Part shown: in pieces, positions 36,722 through 44,770 of the stretch
Position numbering within the stretch: position 1 is the first letter of the stretch
How the letters are laid out: every line of letters begins with the position of its first letter
Notes under the pieces: model-generated
Seen by the model: only the letters and a program-made list of their open reading frames with translations
The model's database searches: none
What the model was told of the DNA's origin: nothing
NCBI GenBank assembly: GCA_019187405.1
Contig: JABAQZ010000014.1
Coordinates: 1-64,000, forward strand
DNA from: Ignavibacteria bacterium
GTDB lineage: Bacteria > Bacteroidota > Ignavibacteria > Tepidaquicellales > Tepidaquicellaceae
Direction of reading: 5' to 3'
Length of the DNA: 64,000 nt
Position numbers and translations under genes: made by a program

Positions 36722-38182
36722 ATGACTTCAGCATTCAAAGATGTAAAAAATTTTATATCCGGAAAGTTTTCAAAAAACGGGCATGAAACAATTCCCGTAA
36801 TATGTCCGCTTAACGGCGAAAAAATATCCTCGGTACCACTTTCCGGGAAGAGAGATCTTGATGAAGCAGTTGACTCGGCTTCCAAAGCTTACGGATCATG
36901 GTCAAATATTCCTGTTAAAGAGCGGGTACAGGTATTTTACAGATATAAAACTATCCTTGAAAAAAATCTAAAGGAACTTGCGGAACTGACACACATTGAA
37001 AACGGTAAGACCATGGAAGAAGCAACGGCAGAAATTGAAAAAAGCATCGAGCTTACAGAATTTGCATGCTCGATACCGCAGTTGATACCCGGTGAAGTGC
37101 TGGAGGTAAGCGCTGGAGTTGAATGTAGAATTGAGCATAAGCCTCTTGGTGTTGTAGCTTCTATTGCACCTTTTAATTTTCCTCACATGGTGCCTCATTG
37201 GACAATACCCAATGCAATTGCACTGGGAAACTGCATGATATTAAAGCCGTCAGAGCAGGTTCCTATTTCATCGAACAGAATTGCCGAAATGCTGAAAGAA
37301 GCCGGGTTACCTGATGGAGTATTTAATGTTGTAAACGGCGACAGAAAAATTGTAGAAGAGATATGCGACCATCCGGGCATCCGTGCAGTTTCTTTTGTGG
37401 GATCGACTAAGATAGCAAAAATAGTTTACATTAGAGCCACATCAAATCTAAAGCGGTGTCTTGCTCTTGGCGGTGCAAAAAATCATCTGATTGTATTGCC
37501 GGATGCTCATCCAGAAATGACAGCAAGCAACGTTGCAGCTTCGATGTCGGGATGTGCCGGGCAGAGATGCATGGCAGCATCGGCAATGGTTGGAGTTGGT
37601 AATGTTGACGATATAATAAATAAAATTTGTGAAGAAGCCGGTAAAATTATTCCCGGAAAGAATCTTGGTTCGGTGATTTCAAAAGCCGCAAAGGAGAGGA
37701 TTGAAGGCTACATTACAGATGCGGAAAAACAGGGAGCGAAAGTATTAATAGACGGCAGGAATGCGGTAGTTAAAGGAATGGAAAACGGGTTTTATGTCGG
37801 ACCGACGGTAATTGATTTTGTAAAGCCTGATATGGCAATTGCAAAAGAAGAAGTTTTTGGACCTGTGATTTCTATTATAAGAGCAAATGATTTGGACGAA
37901 GCGATACAAATTGAAAACAGTTCAGAATACGGTAACGCGGCATCGGTATTTACGCAAAGCGGAGGTGCGGCAAGATATGTAATGGAAAAAGCCAGCGCAG
38001 GAATGATTGGAGTAAATATAGGAGTTCCGGTTCCCAGAGAGCCGTTTTCGTTTGGAGGATGGAATGAATCTAAGTTTGGAGTTTGCGACATTACAGGGAA
38101 AAGCTCAATAGAATTCTGGACACAGCAGAAAAAAACGACTACCAAGTGGAATCCCGAAGCCAGAAAAAACTGGATGTCATAG
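36722..38182 (+). CDS. CoA-acylating (methyl)malonate-semialdehyde dehydrogenase
   Basis: The 486-residue aldehyde dehydrogenase matches MmsA/IolA. The catalytic Cys283 is in GCAGQRCMAAS; IAPFNFPHMVPHW and FNVVNGD are typical; and the C-terminal GVPVPREPFSFGGWNESKFGVCDITGKSSIEFWTQQKKTTTKW is diagnostic. It converts malonate or methylmalonate semialdehyde with CoA and NAD to acetyl- or propionyl-CoA. It is 17 kb from the dihydropyrimidinase/aminotransferase block but catalyses what would be the next step of beta-alanine and aminoisobutyrate breakdown. The gene is monocistronic by spacing. Confidence 0.92.
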   Translation: MTSAFKDVKNFISGKFSKNGHETIPVICPLNGEKISSVPLSGKRDLDEAVDSASKAYGSWSNIPVKERVQVFYRYKTILEKNLKELAELTHIENGKTMEEATAEIEKSIELTEFACSIPQLIPGEVLEVSAGVECRIEHKPLGVVASIAPFNFPHMVPHWTIPNAIALGNCMILKPSEQVPISSNRIAEMLKEAGLPDGVFNVVNGDRKIVEEICDHPGIRAVSFVGSTKIAKIVYIRATSNLKRCLALGGAKNHLIVLPDAHPEMTASNVAASMSGCAGQRCMAASAMVGVGNVDDIINKICEEAGKIIPGKNLGSVISKAAKERIEGYITDAEKQGAKVLIDGRNAVVKGMENGFYVGPTVIDFVKPDMAIAKEEVFGPVISIIRANDLDEAIQIENSSEYGNAASVFTQSGGAARYVMEKASAGMIGVNIGVPVPREPFSFGGWNESKFGVCDITGKSSIEFWTQQKKTTTKWNPEARKNWMS

Positions 38183-38345
38183 TCATTGGTGAAATGGATT
38201 TTAAATGTGTGAAAGAAAAAATACTTCAGTTTAATATCATATATATTTGAGAACCGAATCTTTTAATTTTTGAATACATAATTTATTTTTTCAACAAAGC
38301 TTAATCAAAATATCTGAATACATAATTTAAGGAGTATATTTAGCA

Positions 38346-39560
38346 TTGGAGAGCAGGGTAATTTTGGAACTTGAAAAGAGTATTCAAAATTTAAAATCCG
38401 ATTTAAAGGAGAAATTTGATTTGCGGGATGAGATAATTAATTCGCTTTCAAATGAAATGGAATTAATATTGTCTAAGCTTATCAATCTTATGAAAGAAGG
38501 AAAGAGTGCTCACGAAAAATTTTTTTCCGATATAATACTAAATTCGGTAGATGCAATAATAGGTTTAGACAATGAATTCAAAATATTTTTGTGGAACAAA
38601 GGGGCTGAGCGATTATTTGGTTATGCGAAGAATGAAGTTATCGGAAAAGATTTTTCTATATTAATGCCCGATTATTTTTTAAAAAAAGGCGAAAGGGAAT
38701 TTCTGATTAATGAAGTAAAATCGAAAGGATTTCTTGCTAATTATGAATCGGAAAGAATTACTAAGTCCGGAGAAATAAAAAAGGTGAGCATTGCAAGATT
38801 TATGGTAAATGACGAGAAGAATGAACCCATTGGCTCGGTGGGAATTGTTCGCGATATTACTCATATAAAAAATCTTGAAAGGGATTTAAGAGAAAAGGAA
38901 AATCTTGCATTGATAGGGGAAGTTGTATCGAGCATAGCTCACAGTCTCTCAAATCCTCTGAACATTATTTCAGGCAATGCCGATTATCTTTTGTTTTCAA
39001 AGAAGGAGGGAGAAAATCAGTATGAGGAGCTTAAGACCATTCTTGACGAGACTACAAAAATTACAAAATCAATCAGGCATCTGCTGAATTTTTCACGTCC
39101 TTTAAATACAAATAAATCTAAGAATCAGATTAACATTATTTTAAAAAAGATTTTGGCGGAAATTAAATATCAGACAGTCAATAAAAAAATTAAAATCAAA
39201 GAAGATCTGAAAAAGGATTTACCGGAAATAGAAATTGACGAAGTTCAGATAGAGGAATGTATTAATAATATAATTACAAATGCTGTTCAGGCAATTCAAA
39301 CAACAGGAGAAATAAAAGTTAAAACAAACAGCAACGGAGAATTTATCACTCTTGAAATTTCAGATACGGGACAGGGAATTTCCGAAGAAAATATTTCAAA
39401 AATTTTTATGCCGTTTTTTTCATCGAAAGAATACGGAAAAGGCACGGGACTGGGATTGGCAATATCAAAAAAAATCATTAACGAACATAAAGGCAGTATT
39501 AATGTAAAATCAATACCCGGGAAAGGAACTAAATTTATTATAAAACTTCCCGTAAATTAA
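38346..39560 (+). CDS. NtrB-like sensor histidine kinase with PAS domain
   Basis: The 404-residue soluble kinase starts with a coiled coil of about 60 residues. A PAS domain follows (SVDAIIGLDNEFKIFLWNKGAERLFGYAKNEVIGKDFSILMP to VGIVRDIT, about residues 65-175), then a HisKA helix with His in SSIAHSLSNPLNII, and a HATPase domain (ITNAVQAIQ, ISDTGQGISEENI, GKGTGLGLAISKKII). It has no transmembrane segments, so the signal is internal, perhaps redox or oxygen sensed by PAS; ligands are unknown. The start is a TTG preceded by AAGGAG, and it is preferred because the next ATG would remove the coiled coil. Its gene is 4 bases from the NtrC-like regulator gene. Confidence 0.88.
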   Translation: MESRVILELEKSIQNLKSDLKEKFDLRDEIINSLSNEMELILSKLINLMKEGKSAHEKFFSDIILNSVDAIIGLDNEFKIFLWNKGAERLFGYAKNEVIGKDFSILMPDYFLKKGEREFLINEVKSKGFLANYESERITKSGEIKKVSIARFMVNDEKNEPIGSVGIVRDITHIKNLERDLREKENLALIGEVVSSIAHSLSNPLNIISGNADYLLFSKKEGENQYEELKTILDETTKITKSIRHLLNFSRPLNTNKSKNQINIILKKILAEIKYQTVNKKIKIKEDLKKDLPEIEIDEVQIEECINNIITNAVQAIQTTGEIKVKTNSNGEFITLEISDTGQGISEENISKIFMPFFSSKEYGKGTGLGLAISKKIINEHKGSINVKSIPGKGTKFIIKLPVN

Positions 39561-39564
39561 TGAC

Positions 39565-40917
39565 ATGAACGAGGGTTTAAAAATACTTGTAGTTGACGAC
39601 GAAGTAAATTCGACAAGGCTGATGAAAAAAATTCTTCAGCAATATGACTACGATGTAACCGAAGAAAATTCCAGCATCGCTGCAAAAGATTTAATATTGC
39701 AAAACGGGTTTGACATTGTAATATCGGATTTACAGATGCCCGATTTATCCGGGCTTGATCTGCTTAAAGCAAGTCCTCCCGATATTCTTTTCATTCTTGT
39801 AACGGGATATGGCTCGGTAGATTCAGCGGTAGAATCTATGAAGAACGGCGCATTTGATTATATAAACAAACCGTTTAGCCGCGAAGAATTTGTCTTCAAA
39901 GTTTCCAAAGCTGTCGAGAATCTGAATCTCAGAAAACAGCTTGCCCGTCTAAAGTCTCACGTCGGCGAAAATTATTCGTTTGGAAATATTATCGGCAAGA
40001 GCAAAAGGATGCAGAACATATTTGATCTTATAAAGAATGTAGCAAAAACAAATGTAAACGTATTACTTGAAGGACAAAGCGGAACGGGAAAAGAATTGGT
40101 TTCAAGATCAATTCATTTAAACAGTAAGAGGAGGGAAGGACCTTTTGTTGCAATAAACTGCAGCGCGATTCCAGATTCTCTTCTCGAGAGCGAATTGTTC
40201 GGTCATGTCAAAGGAGCATTTACTGGCGCTACAGATACACAGAAAGGTGTCTTTGAGCAGGCTCATGGCGGAACGCTGCTGCTTGACGAGATTGCGGAAA
40301 TGCCGTACAACCTTCAGTCCAAACTGCTTCGCGTAATCGAAAACTGGGAAATAAAACCTCTGGGAAGCGATAAAATAAAGACTGTAGATGTAAGACTCAT
40401 TTCAGCAACAAATCAAAATTTACATGAACTTATAAACCAAAAAAAATTCAGGGAAGATCTTTTTTACAGAATATCGACGGTAATGATTTCGCTGCCGTCT
40501 TTAAACGAAAGAAGAGAAGACATACCTCATCTTATTAACTTCATACTCAAAAAAATATCTGCTGATTTAAATAAAAGCATATCCATTGATGCCGAAGCGG
40601 TCGAATTACTCATAAAACATGACTGGAAAGGCAATGTCAGAGAGCTTGAAAATATACTTGAAAGAGCTGCAATTTCATTCAGCGGTGATAAGCTCAAAAA
40701 AATTGATTTCAAGTTTCTGAAAACAGATGATCAAAGAAAAGATGATACTTTCATTTCATTAGAATATGAAAATCTGAAAAAAATGGAAAAAGAAATTATT
40801 CTGAATGCATTAAATGAAAATAAATGGAATAAAGCCAAAACTTCGCTCAAGCTTGGATTGGACAGAAAGACTCTTTATAAAAAGATAAAAGAGTATAATC
40901 TTGAGGTTGAAGGCTGA
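39565..40917 (+). CDS. NtrC-family sigma-54 response regulator
   Basis: The 450-residue regulator has a receiver domain (VVDDEVNSTRLMKKIL, phospho-acceptor Asp in IVISDLQMPDLSG, KPFSREEF). The AAA+ domain has Walker A GQSGTGKE, the sigma-54 contact motif GAFTGA, Walker B GTLLLDEIAEM and the arginine-finger region REDLFYRIS. It ends in a Fis-type HTH (LKLGLDRKTLYKKIKEYNLEVEG). It pairs with the kinase just upstream and lies 140 bases before a strong sigma-54 promoter that heads the cytochrome locus, so it very likely activates that locus. The GAFTGA and AAA+ motifs show it needs sigma-54 RNA polymerase. Confidence 0.92.
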   Translation: MNEGLKILVVDDEVNSTRLMKKILQQYDYDVTEENSSIAAKDLILQNGFDIVISDLQMPDLSGLDLLKASPPDILFILVTGYGSVDSAVESMKNGAFDYINKPFSREEFVFKVSKAVENLNLRKQLARLKSHVGENYSFGNIIGKSKRMQNIFDLIKNVAKTNVNVLLEGQSGTGKELVSRSIHLNSKRREGPFVAINCSAIPDSLLESELFGHVKGAFTGATDTQKGVFEQAHGGTLLLDEIAEMPYNLQSKLLRVIENWEIKPLGSDKIKTVDVRLISATNQNLHELINQKKFREDLFYRISTVMISLPSLNERREDIPHLINFILKKISADLNKSISIDAEAVELLIKHDWKGNVRELENILERAAISFSGDKLKKIDFKFLKTDDQRKDDTFISLEYENLKKMEKEIILNALNENKWNKAKTSLKLGLDRKTLYKKIKEYNLEVEG

Positions 40918-40939
40918 TATTTTATGCAGATTACTGCTC

Positions 40940-40982
40940 AAATTCCAAATTGGCTAAAAAAATGTGGAATTTATCTACACTA
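40940..40982. promoter_or_regulatory. Candidate enhancer (inverted repeat) for the NtrC-like regulator
   Basis: AAATTCCA at 40940-40947 pairs with TGGAATTT at 40975-40982, centred about 98 bases upstream of the -24 element. NtrC-family activators bind inverted repeats at about 80-150 bases from sigma-54 promoters, which fits. Inverted repeats of this AT-rich kind are common, so this is only a candidate. Confidence 0.35.
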
Positions 40983-41058
40983 TTTAAAATTGTATTGAAA
41001 AATTTTTCAAAAAAAGGTTAAATCCACTAAAAAAAAGGCATTTCAAATTTATTGTTTC

Positions 41059-41074
41059 TGGCACGATAATTGAA
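41059..41074 (+). promoter_or_regulatory. Sigma-54 (-24/-12) promoter of the cytochrome locus
   Basis: TGGCACG at 41059-41065, four bases, then TTGAA at 41070-41074 matches the sigma-54 consensus TGGCACG-N4-TTGCA except that the -12 element reads TTGA. It lies 30-45 bases upstream of the first gene of the locus (41104) and 140 bases downstream of a gene for a GAFTGA-containing regulator. Spacing of the -24 GG and -12 motif is correct. Transcription should start near 41085. Confidence 0.75.
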
Positions 41075-41103
41075 AGGAATAAATTACCCAAGAATATTAT
41101 GCC

Positions 41104-41460
41104 ATGGAAAATTTCAGAATCCACATTATTTGTCAGAAACCTGAAATCTGCTCATTGATAAAAAAATCATTAACCCGATTGGGATTAAATGTATCCTGTT
41201 CGGAATCTGAAGGAATTTTTGAACAGCAATACATGAATAATGACATAAAGATCGATTGTATGATACTTGACAAAAAATTAAGTGATTCAGTTGCAGACAG
41301 AATGAATGCAAAAAATAAAGATATTTCATTTATTTATCTGCCATCGCTGGATATTGAAAAAAATGAAATTAATACTGACGATGGCAAAATTTCTGAACCG
41401 CTTAAAATAAGTGAGCTGTCAAATGTTATACAAAATATTTTAAGTCACAAAAGAGTTTGA
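41104..41460 (+). CDS. Degenerate receiver-domain protein
   Basis: The 118-residue protein has the secondary structure of a response-regulator receiver but lacks key parts. The N-terminal strand reads RIHIICQKPEI in place of a DDE-type acidic pair. The phospho-acceptor position may be the Asp in IDCMILDKKLSD. The usual Lys of KPF is not obvious: the segment is SEPLKISEL. Without the acidic cluster it is unlikely to be phosphorylated like a normal receiver. It is the first gene after the sigma-54 promoter and overlaps the 19-heme cytochrome gene (TGATG), so it is probably co-translated with it. It may be a pseudo-receiver that tunes the system by protein contact. Confidence 0.55.
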   Translation: MENFRIHIICQKPEICSLIKKSLTRLGLNVSCSESEGIFEQQYMNNDIKIDCMILDKKLSDSVADRMNAKNKDISFIYLPSLDIEKNEINTDDGKISEPLKISELSNVIQNILSHKRV

Positions 41461-43355
41461 TGCATCTCTTAAAAAATATTGCAGTAATTTCTTCATCAGT
41501 GATCTTGATTGTATCTGTGCTTATTTCAGCTGACAGATATTCAATCAGTTCATCCAAAAGCGCTGAAGTATGTCTCTCCTGTCATGAGGATGAAAGTCTT
41601 ACGATGGAGAAAGGCGGAAAAACCATATCAATTTATGTAAATCCTGCTGAGTATCAGAATTCAGTTCATGCCGGAGCAGATTGCGCCGATTGTCATTTAG
41701 GTTATAATCCGGACGAGATCCCTCATTCAAAAAGCATTCAGAAAGTAAACTGCGGAAGCTGTCATGATGATACTAAAGGTCTTGAAAACAGCGTGCATTC
41801 AAAAGTAAACTGTGCTGATTGTCATTCAAAGCATGGGATCAAACCGGTTAAGGAGATTGCGGAGAATCAGACAGAAAGCTGTCTCGGCTGTCATAAAGGA
41901 AAAAGCATCAGGCAGTTTTCGACAAGCATTCACAACAAGAAAAATACCGGCTGCAACGGTTGTCACAGCGGAGGACATGACGTAAAAAATATTCAGAAGC
42001 AGGAAGTAACGACAGTTTGCGGGAAATGTCATTCAGAAAGTAAAATGAAGTTCAGCAACAGCATTCATACTACTCTTACTAAGGCAGGGAACAAAATCAC
42101 GCCTATATGCACAGACTGTCACGGTTCACATCAGATATTAACCAGCAAGTATTCGATAGAGTCAGAAGCCTGTCTTAAGTGTCATCTTGATGAAAAGCAG
42201 TTTCCCGGAGAAAGTAAGGGCTCTGCTAAATTTGTAGCCGAGTATAAAACGAGTATTCATGCTGGTTTAAAAGGAGAAACTGAATCAGCAGGATGTACAG
42301 ATTGTCACGGCAATCATATGATTAAGGATCCGAATGATCCGGGGTCTTCCGTTTCGCGATACAAGCTAACCGAGACATGCGCAAAGTGTCACAGAGAAAT
42401 TGCCGAAGAATTTAAAAAATCCTCTCACGGTAAAGCTCTTAATGACAAAAACATTTCAGCTCCGACATGTGTAAGCTGTCACAATGAACATTCAATTAAG
42501 TCAGTTCCATTTTCGAATGAACTTTCAAAGCTGAATCAGGTTGAGACATGTCTTAAATGTCATGAAGAAGGGAAACTGCCTTATAAAAATTACAAAGGAG
42601 AAGAGGAGTTAATAAGCAATTACAAAGACAGTTACCATTACAAAGCACTGCAGGAAGGGAAGTTTGATGCAGCTACATGTTCAGACTGTCACGGTGCTCA
42701 TAGCATGGCAAAATTTGACGATCCGAATTCTCATGTTTATAAAAAGAACATTGCAATGACATGCGGTAAGTCAAATTGTCACACAAAGGAATTAAGCGAA
42801 TTTGAAGGCAGCGTTCATAACATTTCCATTATGAAAAATGAAAACTCCGATGCTCCAACCTGTACAAACTGTCACGGAAATCATCAGATACTCAATAAGG
42901 ACGAAACTGGCAACAGGATTGCAAGTTCAAAAGGAGTTATTCAGCTATGTTCGGATTGTCATAATTCGGTTGAGCTGAATGAGAAGTATGATCTTCCGAC
43001 GGGAAGGACTTCGTCTTATCTTGACAGTTATCACGGATTAGCGGTAAGAGGAGGCTCAAAGCTTGCGGCTGATTGCGGAAGCTGTCACGGAAATCATGAC
43101 ATAAAAGCATCAACTGATTCGGCATCGAGCATTAGCAAAAACAATTTAGCAAAGACTTGCGGAAATTGTCATCCCGGAGTGGAAGCAACTTTCTTTCAGA
43201 CAAAGATTCACATTGTTGACAAACGAGCGGATGCACCGGGTGTCTGGTGGGTAACGCTTATATATCTTTTATTAATTTTCGGAACGATTGGCGTTATGGT
43301 GTTTCACAATATATTGGATATAAGGAAAAAAGCAGCCGAGAGGCAGACAGAATAG
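41460..43355 (+). CDS. 19-heme c-type cytochrome with C-terminal membrane anchor
   Basis: I count eighteen CxxCH sites plus one CX4CH (CGKSNCH, about residue 423) in 631 residues, giving up to nineteen hemes, mostly as CxxCH-x-H-containing 'NCHGNHQI' or 'DCHGSH' repeats typical of the cytochrome c3/NapC-like superfamily. An N-terminal signal peptide or anchor (NIAVISSSVILIVSVLISA) and a C-terminal helix (WWVTLIYLLLIFGTIGVMVFHNIL) hold it at the inner membrane, hemes facing the periplasm. The ATG at 41460 overlaps the previous stop codon. The next gene is a b-type cytochrome, so together they form a probable menaquinol-oxidising complex that passes electrons into the periplasmic multiheme chain. 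Confidence 0.9.
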   Translation: MHLLKNIAVISSSVILIVSVLISADRYSISSSKSAEVCLSCHEDESLTMEKGGKTISIYVNPAEYQNSVHAGADCADCHLGYNPDEIPHSKSIQKVNCGSCHDDTKGLENSVHSKVNCADCHSKHGIKPVKEIAENQTESCLGCHKGKSIRQFSTSIHNKKNTGCNGCHSGGHDVKNIQKQEVTTVCGKCHSESKMKFSNSIHTTLTKAGNKITPICTDCHGSHQILTSKYSIESEACLKCHLDEKQFPGESKGSAKFVAEYKTSIHAGLKGETESAGCTDCHGNHMIKDPNDPGSSVSRYKLTETCAKCHREIAEEFKKSSHGKALNDKNISAPTCVSCHNEHSIKSVPFSNELSKLNQVETCLKCHEEGKLPYKNYKGEEELISNYKDSYHYKALQEGKFDAATCSDCHGAHSMAKFDDPNSHVYKKNIAMTCGKSNCHTKELSEFEGSVHNISIMKNENSDAPTCTNCHGNHQILNKDETGNRIASSKGVIQLCSDCHNSVELNEKYDLPTGRTSSYLDSYHGLAVRGGSKLAADCGSCHGNHDIKASTDSASSISKNNLAKTCGNCHPGVEATFFQTKIHIVDKRADAPGVWWVTLIYLLLIFGTIGVMVFHNILDIRKKAAERQTE

Positions 43356-43375
43356 ATAGATAAATTTATAATTCA

Positions 43376-44161
43376 ATGAAAACAAAGAGCGGTAAAAAAT
43401 ATTTACGGATGACATTAAACGAGAGAATTCAGCATTTCATTTTGCTGCTGAGTTTTATCGTGCTGATAATCACGGGTTTTGCATTGAAGTATCCCGAAGC
43501 TCTTTGGGTGCAGGCATTCAGAAATGTATTCGGCGAAAATGCATTTGAATGGAGAGGTGATGTACACAGAATTGCAGGCGTTTTCTTAATAGGAGTTTCG
43601 GTATATCACATTTTCTATTTGATATTTTCGGGCAGAGGCAGAGAATTTATGAGAGATATGTGGATCAAAAAGAAAGATATTACAGAAATGATAGATACTT
43701 TTAAATATTATCTGGGAAAGAAAGAAGATAAACCAAGATTCGGAAGGTTCAGCTATATAGAAAAGATTGAGTACTTTGCAGTTTACTGGGGAAATTTTAC
43801 AATGGTGTTAACCGGAATATTTCTTTGGTTTGAAAATATATTTCTTCCCGTAATAACGCCTGCCGGAATGGAAATAGCAACAGCCATACATTTTTATGAA
43901 GCAATACTTGCTTCGCTGGCGATATTGTTCTGGCATTTTTACTTTGTCATTTATAATCCCGATGTTTATCCAATGAACAAAGCCTGGTTAACCGGATACA
44001 TATCAAGGCATCAGATGGAAAACGAACATCCTCGGTGGCTTGACGAACTGGAGAATGCTGAAAGCAAAAAACAAAACGGCGCTGACAATTCTGAAAATGT
44101 AAATGAATTATCAGAAAGCGAAAAAGAAAAACTCTCAAAAGACGACTCAACCCAACTTTAA
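43376..44161 (+). CDS. Inner-membrane b-type cytochrome (cytochrome b561/FDH-gamma-like)
   Basis: The 261-residue protein has four transmembrane helices with histidines in the positions expected for two b-hemes: RIQHFILLLSFIVLII, GDVHRIAGVFLIGVSVYHIFYLI, EIATAIHFYEAILASL and LFWHFYFVIYN. It belongs to the cytochrome b/b6 N-terminal family seen in hydrogenase and formate dehydrogenase gamma subunits. The C-terminal 55 residues are a polar cytosolic tail (NADNSENVNELSESEKEK-like, low complexity). It directly follows the 19-heme cytochrome gene and should supply electrons to it from the quinone pool. Confidence 0.88.
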   Translation: MKTKSGKKYLRMTLNERIQHFILLLSFIVLIITGFALKYPEALWVQAFRNVFGENAFEWRGDVHRIAGVFLIGVSVYHIFYLIFSGRGREFMRDMWIKKKDITEMIDTFKYYLGKKEDKPRFGRFSYIEKIEYFAVYWGNFTMVLTGIFLWFENIFLPVITPAGMEIATAIHFYEAILASLAILFWHFYFVIYNPDVYPMNKAWLTGYISRHQMENEHPRWLDELENAESKKQNGADNSENVNELSESEKEKLSKDDSTQL

Positions 44162-44170
44162 TTTAAATTT

Positions 44171-44293
44171 ATGCCAAGTAAAAAGAAAATTGTAAGCGAT
44201 TTATCATCAAAGCCGAGCATCTATGTCCACAATTATGATCTCATTACGTCCTTGCTTAGTGAAAAAATTAAAAAACTAAATAAGTTTAAGTAA
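44171..44293 (+). CDS. 40-residue reading frame upstream of and in frame with the Rieske gene
   Basis: ATG at 44171 to TAA at 44291 gives a basic, soluble 40-residue peptide (MPSKKKIVSDLSSKPSIYVH...). It is in the same frame as the Rieske coding sequence: after the TAA the frame stays open straight into the Rieske Tat signal. It could be a separate small protein, an upstream leader that couples translation to the Rieske gene, or the true N-terminus of the Rieske protein interrupted by a stop codon. I recognise no homologue. Its first base is 10 bases after the preceding b-type cytochrome gene. Confidence 0.45.
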   Translation: MPSKKKIVSDLSSKPSIYVHNYDLITSLLSEKIKKLNKFK

Positions 44294-44299
44294 TTAAAA

Positions 44300-44770
44300 A
44301 TTAATATTAAATTAAGTATCGAAAAAAAGATTTTAAAAAAACAATCGAGAAGGGATTTTTTAAATTTCATTCTCGGTGTCGGATTAACGGGATGGATTGC
44401 AACCGTATTGTATTCGGTATATTCATTTTTTAAATCGCCTGAAATAAATAAGGCTGATCCTAACAGAATTGAATTAGGAAAAATTAATGAATTACCAGAA
44501 AACGAATTTAAAACATTTAAGCTTGGTAAAACTCCCGGTGTATTGATAAATAACGGCAACGGCGAGCTGAAAGCATTGAGTACGGTGTGCTCTCACATGC
44601 AATGTACCGTAAAATATTTAAAAGACGAAAAAATATTTTTATGTCCTTGTCATAGCGGTAAATATGACATAAACGGAAAAAACATAAGCGGTCCGCCGCT
44701 GCAGCCGCTGACGGAATTTAAAGTAATGCTGATTAAACAAAAAATAATTGTTTCAAGAATCCTTAAATGA
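44300..44770 (+). CDS. Rieske iron-sulfur protein, start codon unresolved
   Basis: The C-terminal part has the Rieske cluster motifs CSHMQC (usually CTHLGC) and CPCHSG, binding a 2Fe-2S centre by two Cys and two His, then the SGPPLQPL loop. Upstream in frame is a twin-arginine-type signal SRRDFLNFILGVGLTGWI with a membrane anchor, as in most Rieske proteins. From the TAA at 44291 to that signal there is no ATG, GTG or TTG. The first conventional start, TTG at 44408, lies after the transmembrane helix and would give a protein without signal or anchor. Start candidates are ATT at 44300, 44306 or 44330, or fusion to the 40-residue frame upstream. It partners the cytochrome b gene that overlaps its end by 4 bases. 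Confidence 0.85.
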   Translation: MNIKLSIEKKILKKQSRRDFLNFILGVGLTGWIATVLYSVYSFFKSPEINKADPNRIELGKINELPENEFKTFKLGKTPGVLINNGNGELKALSTVCSHMQCTVKYLKDEKIFLCPCHSGKYDINGKNISGPPLQPLTEFKVMLIKQKIIVSRILK

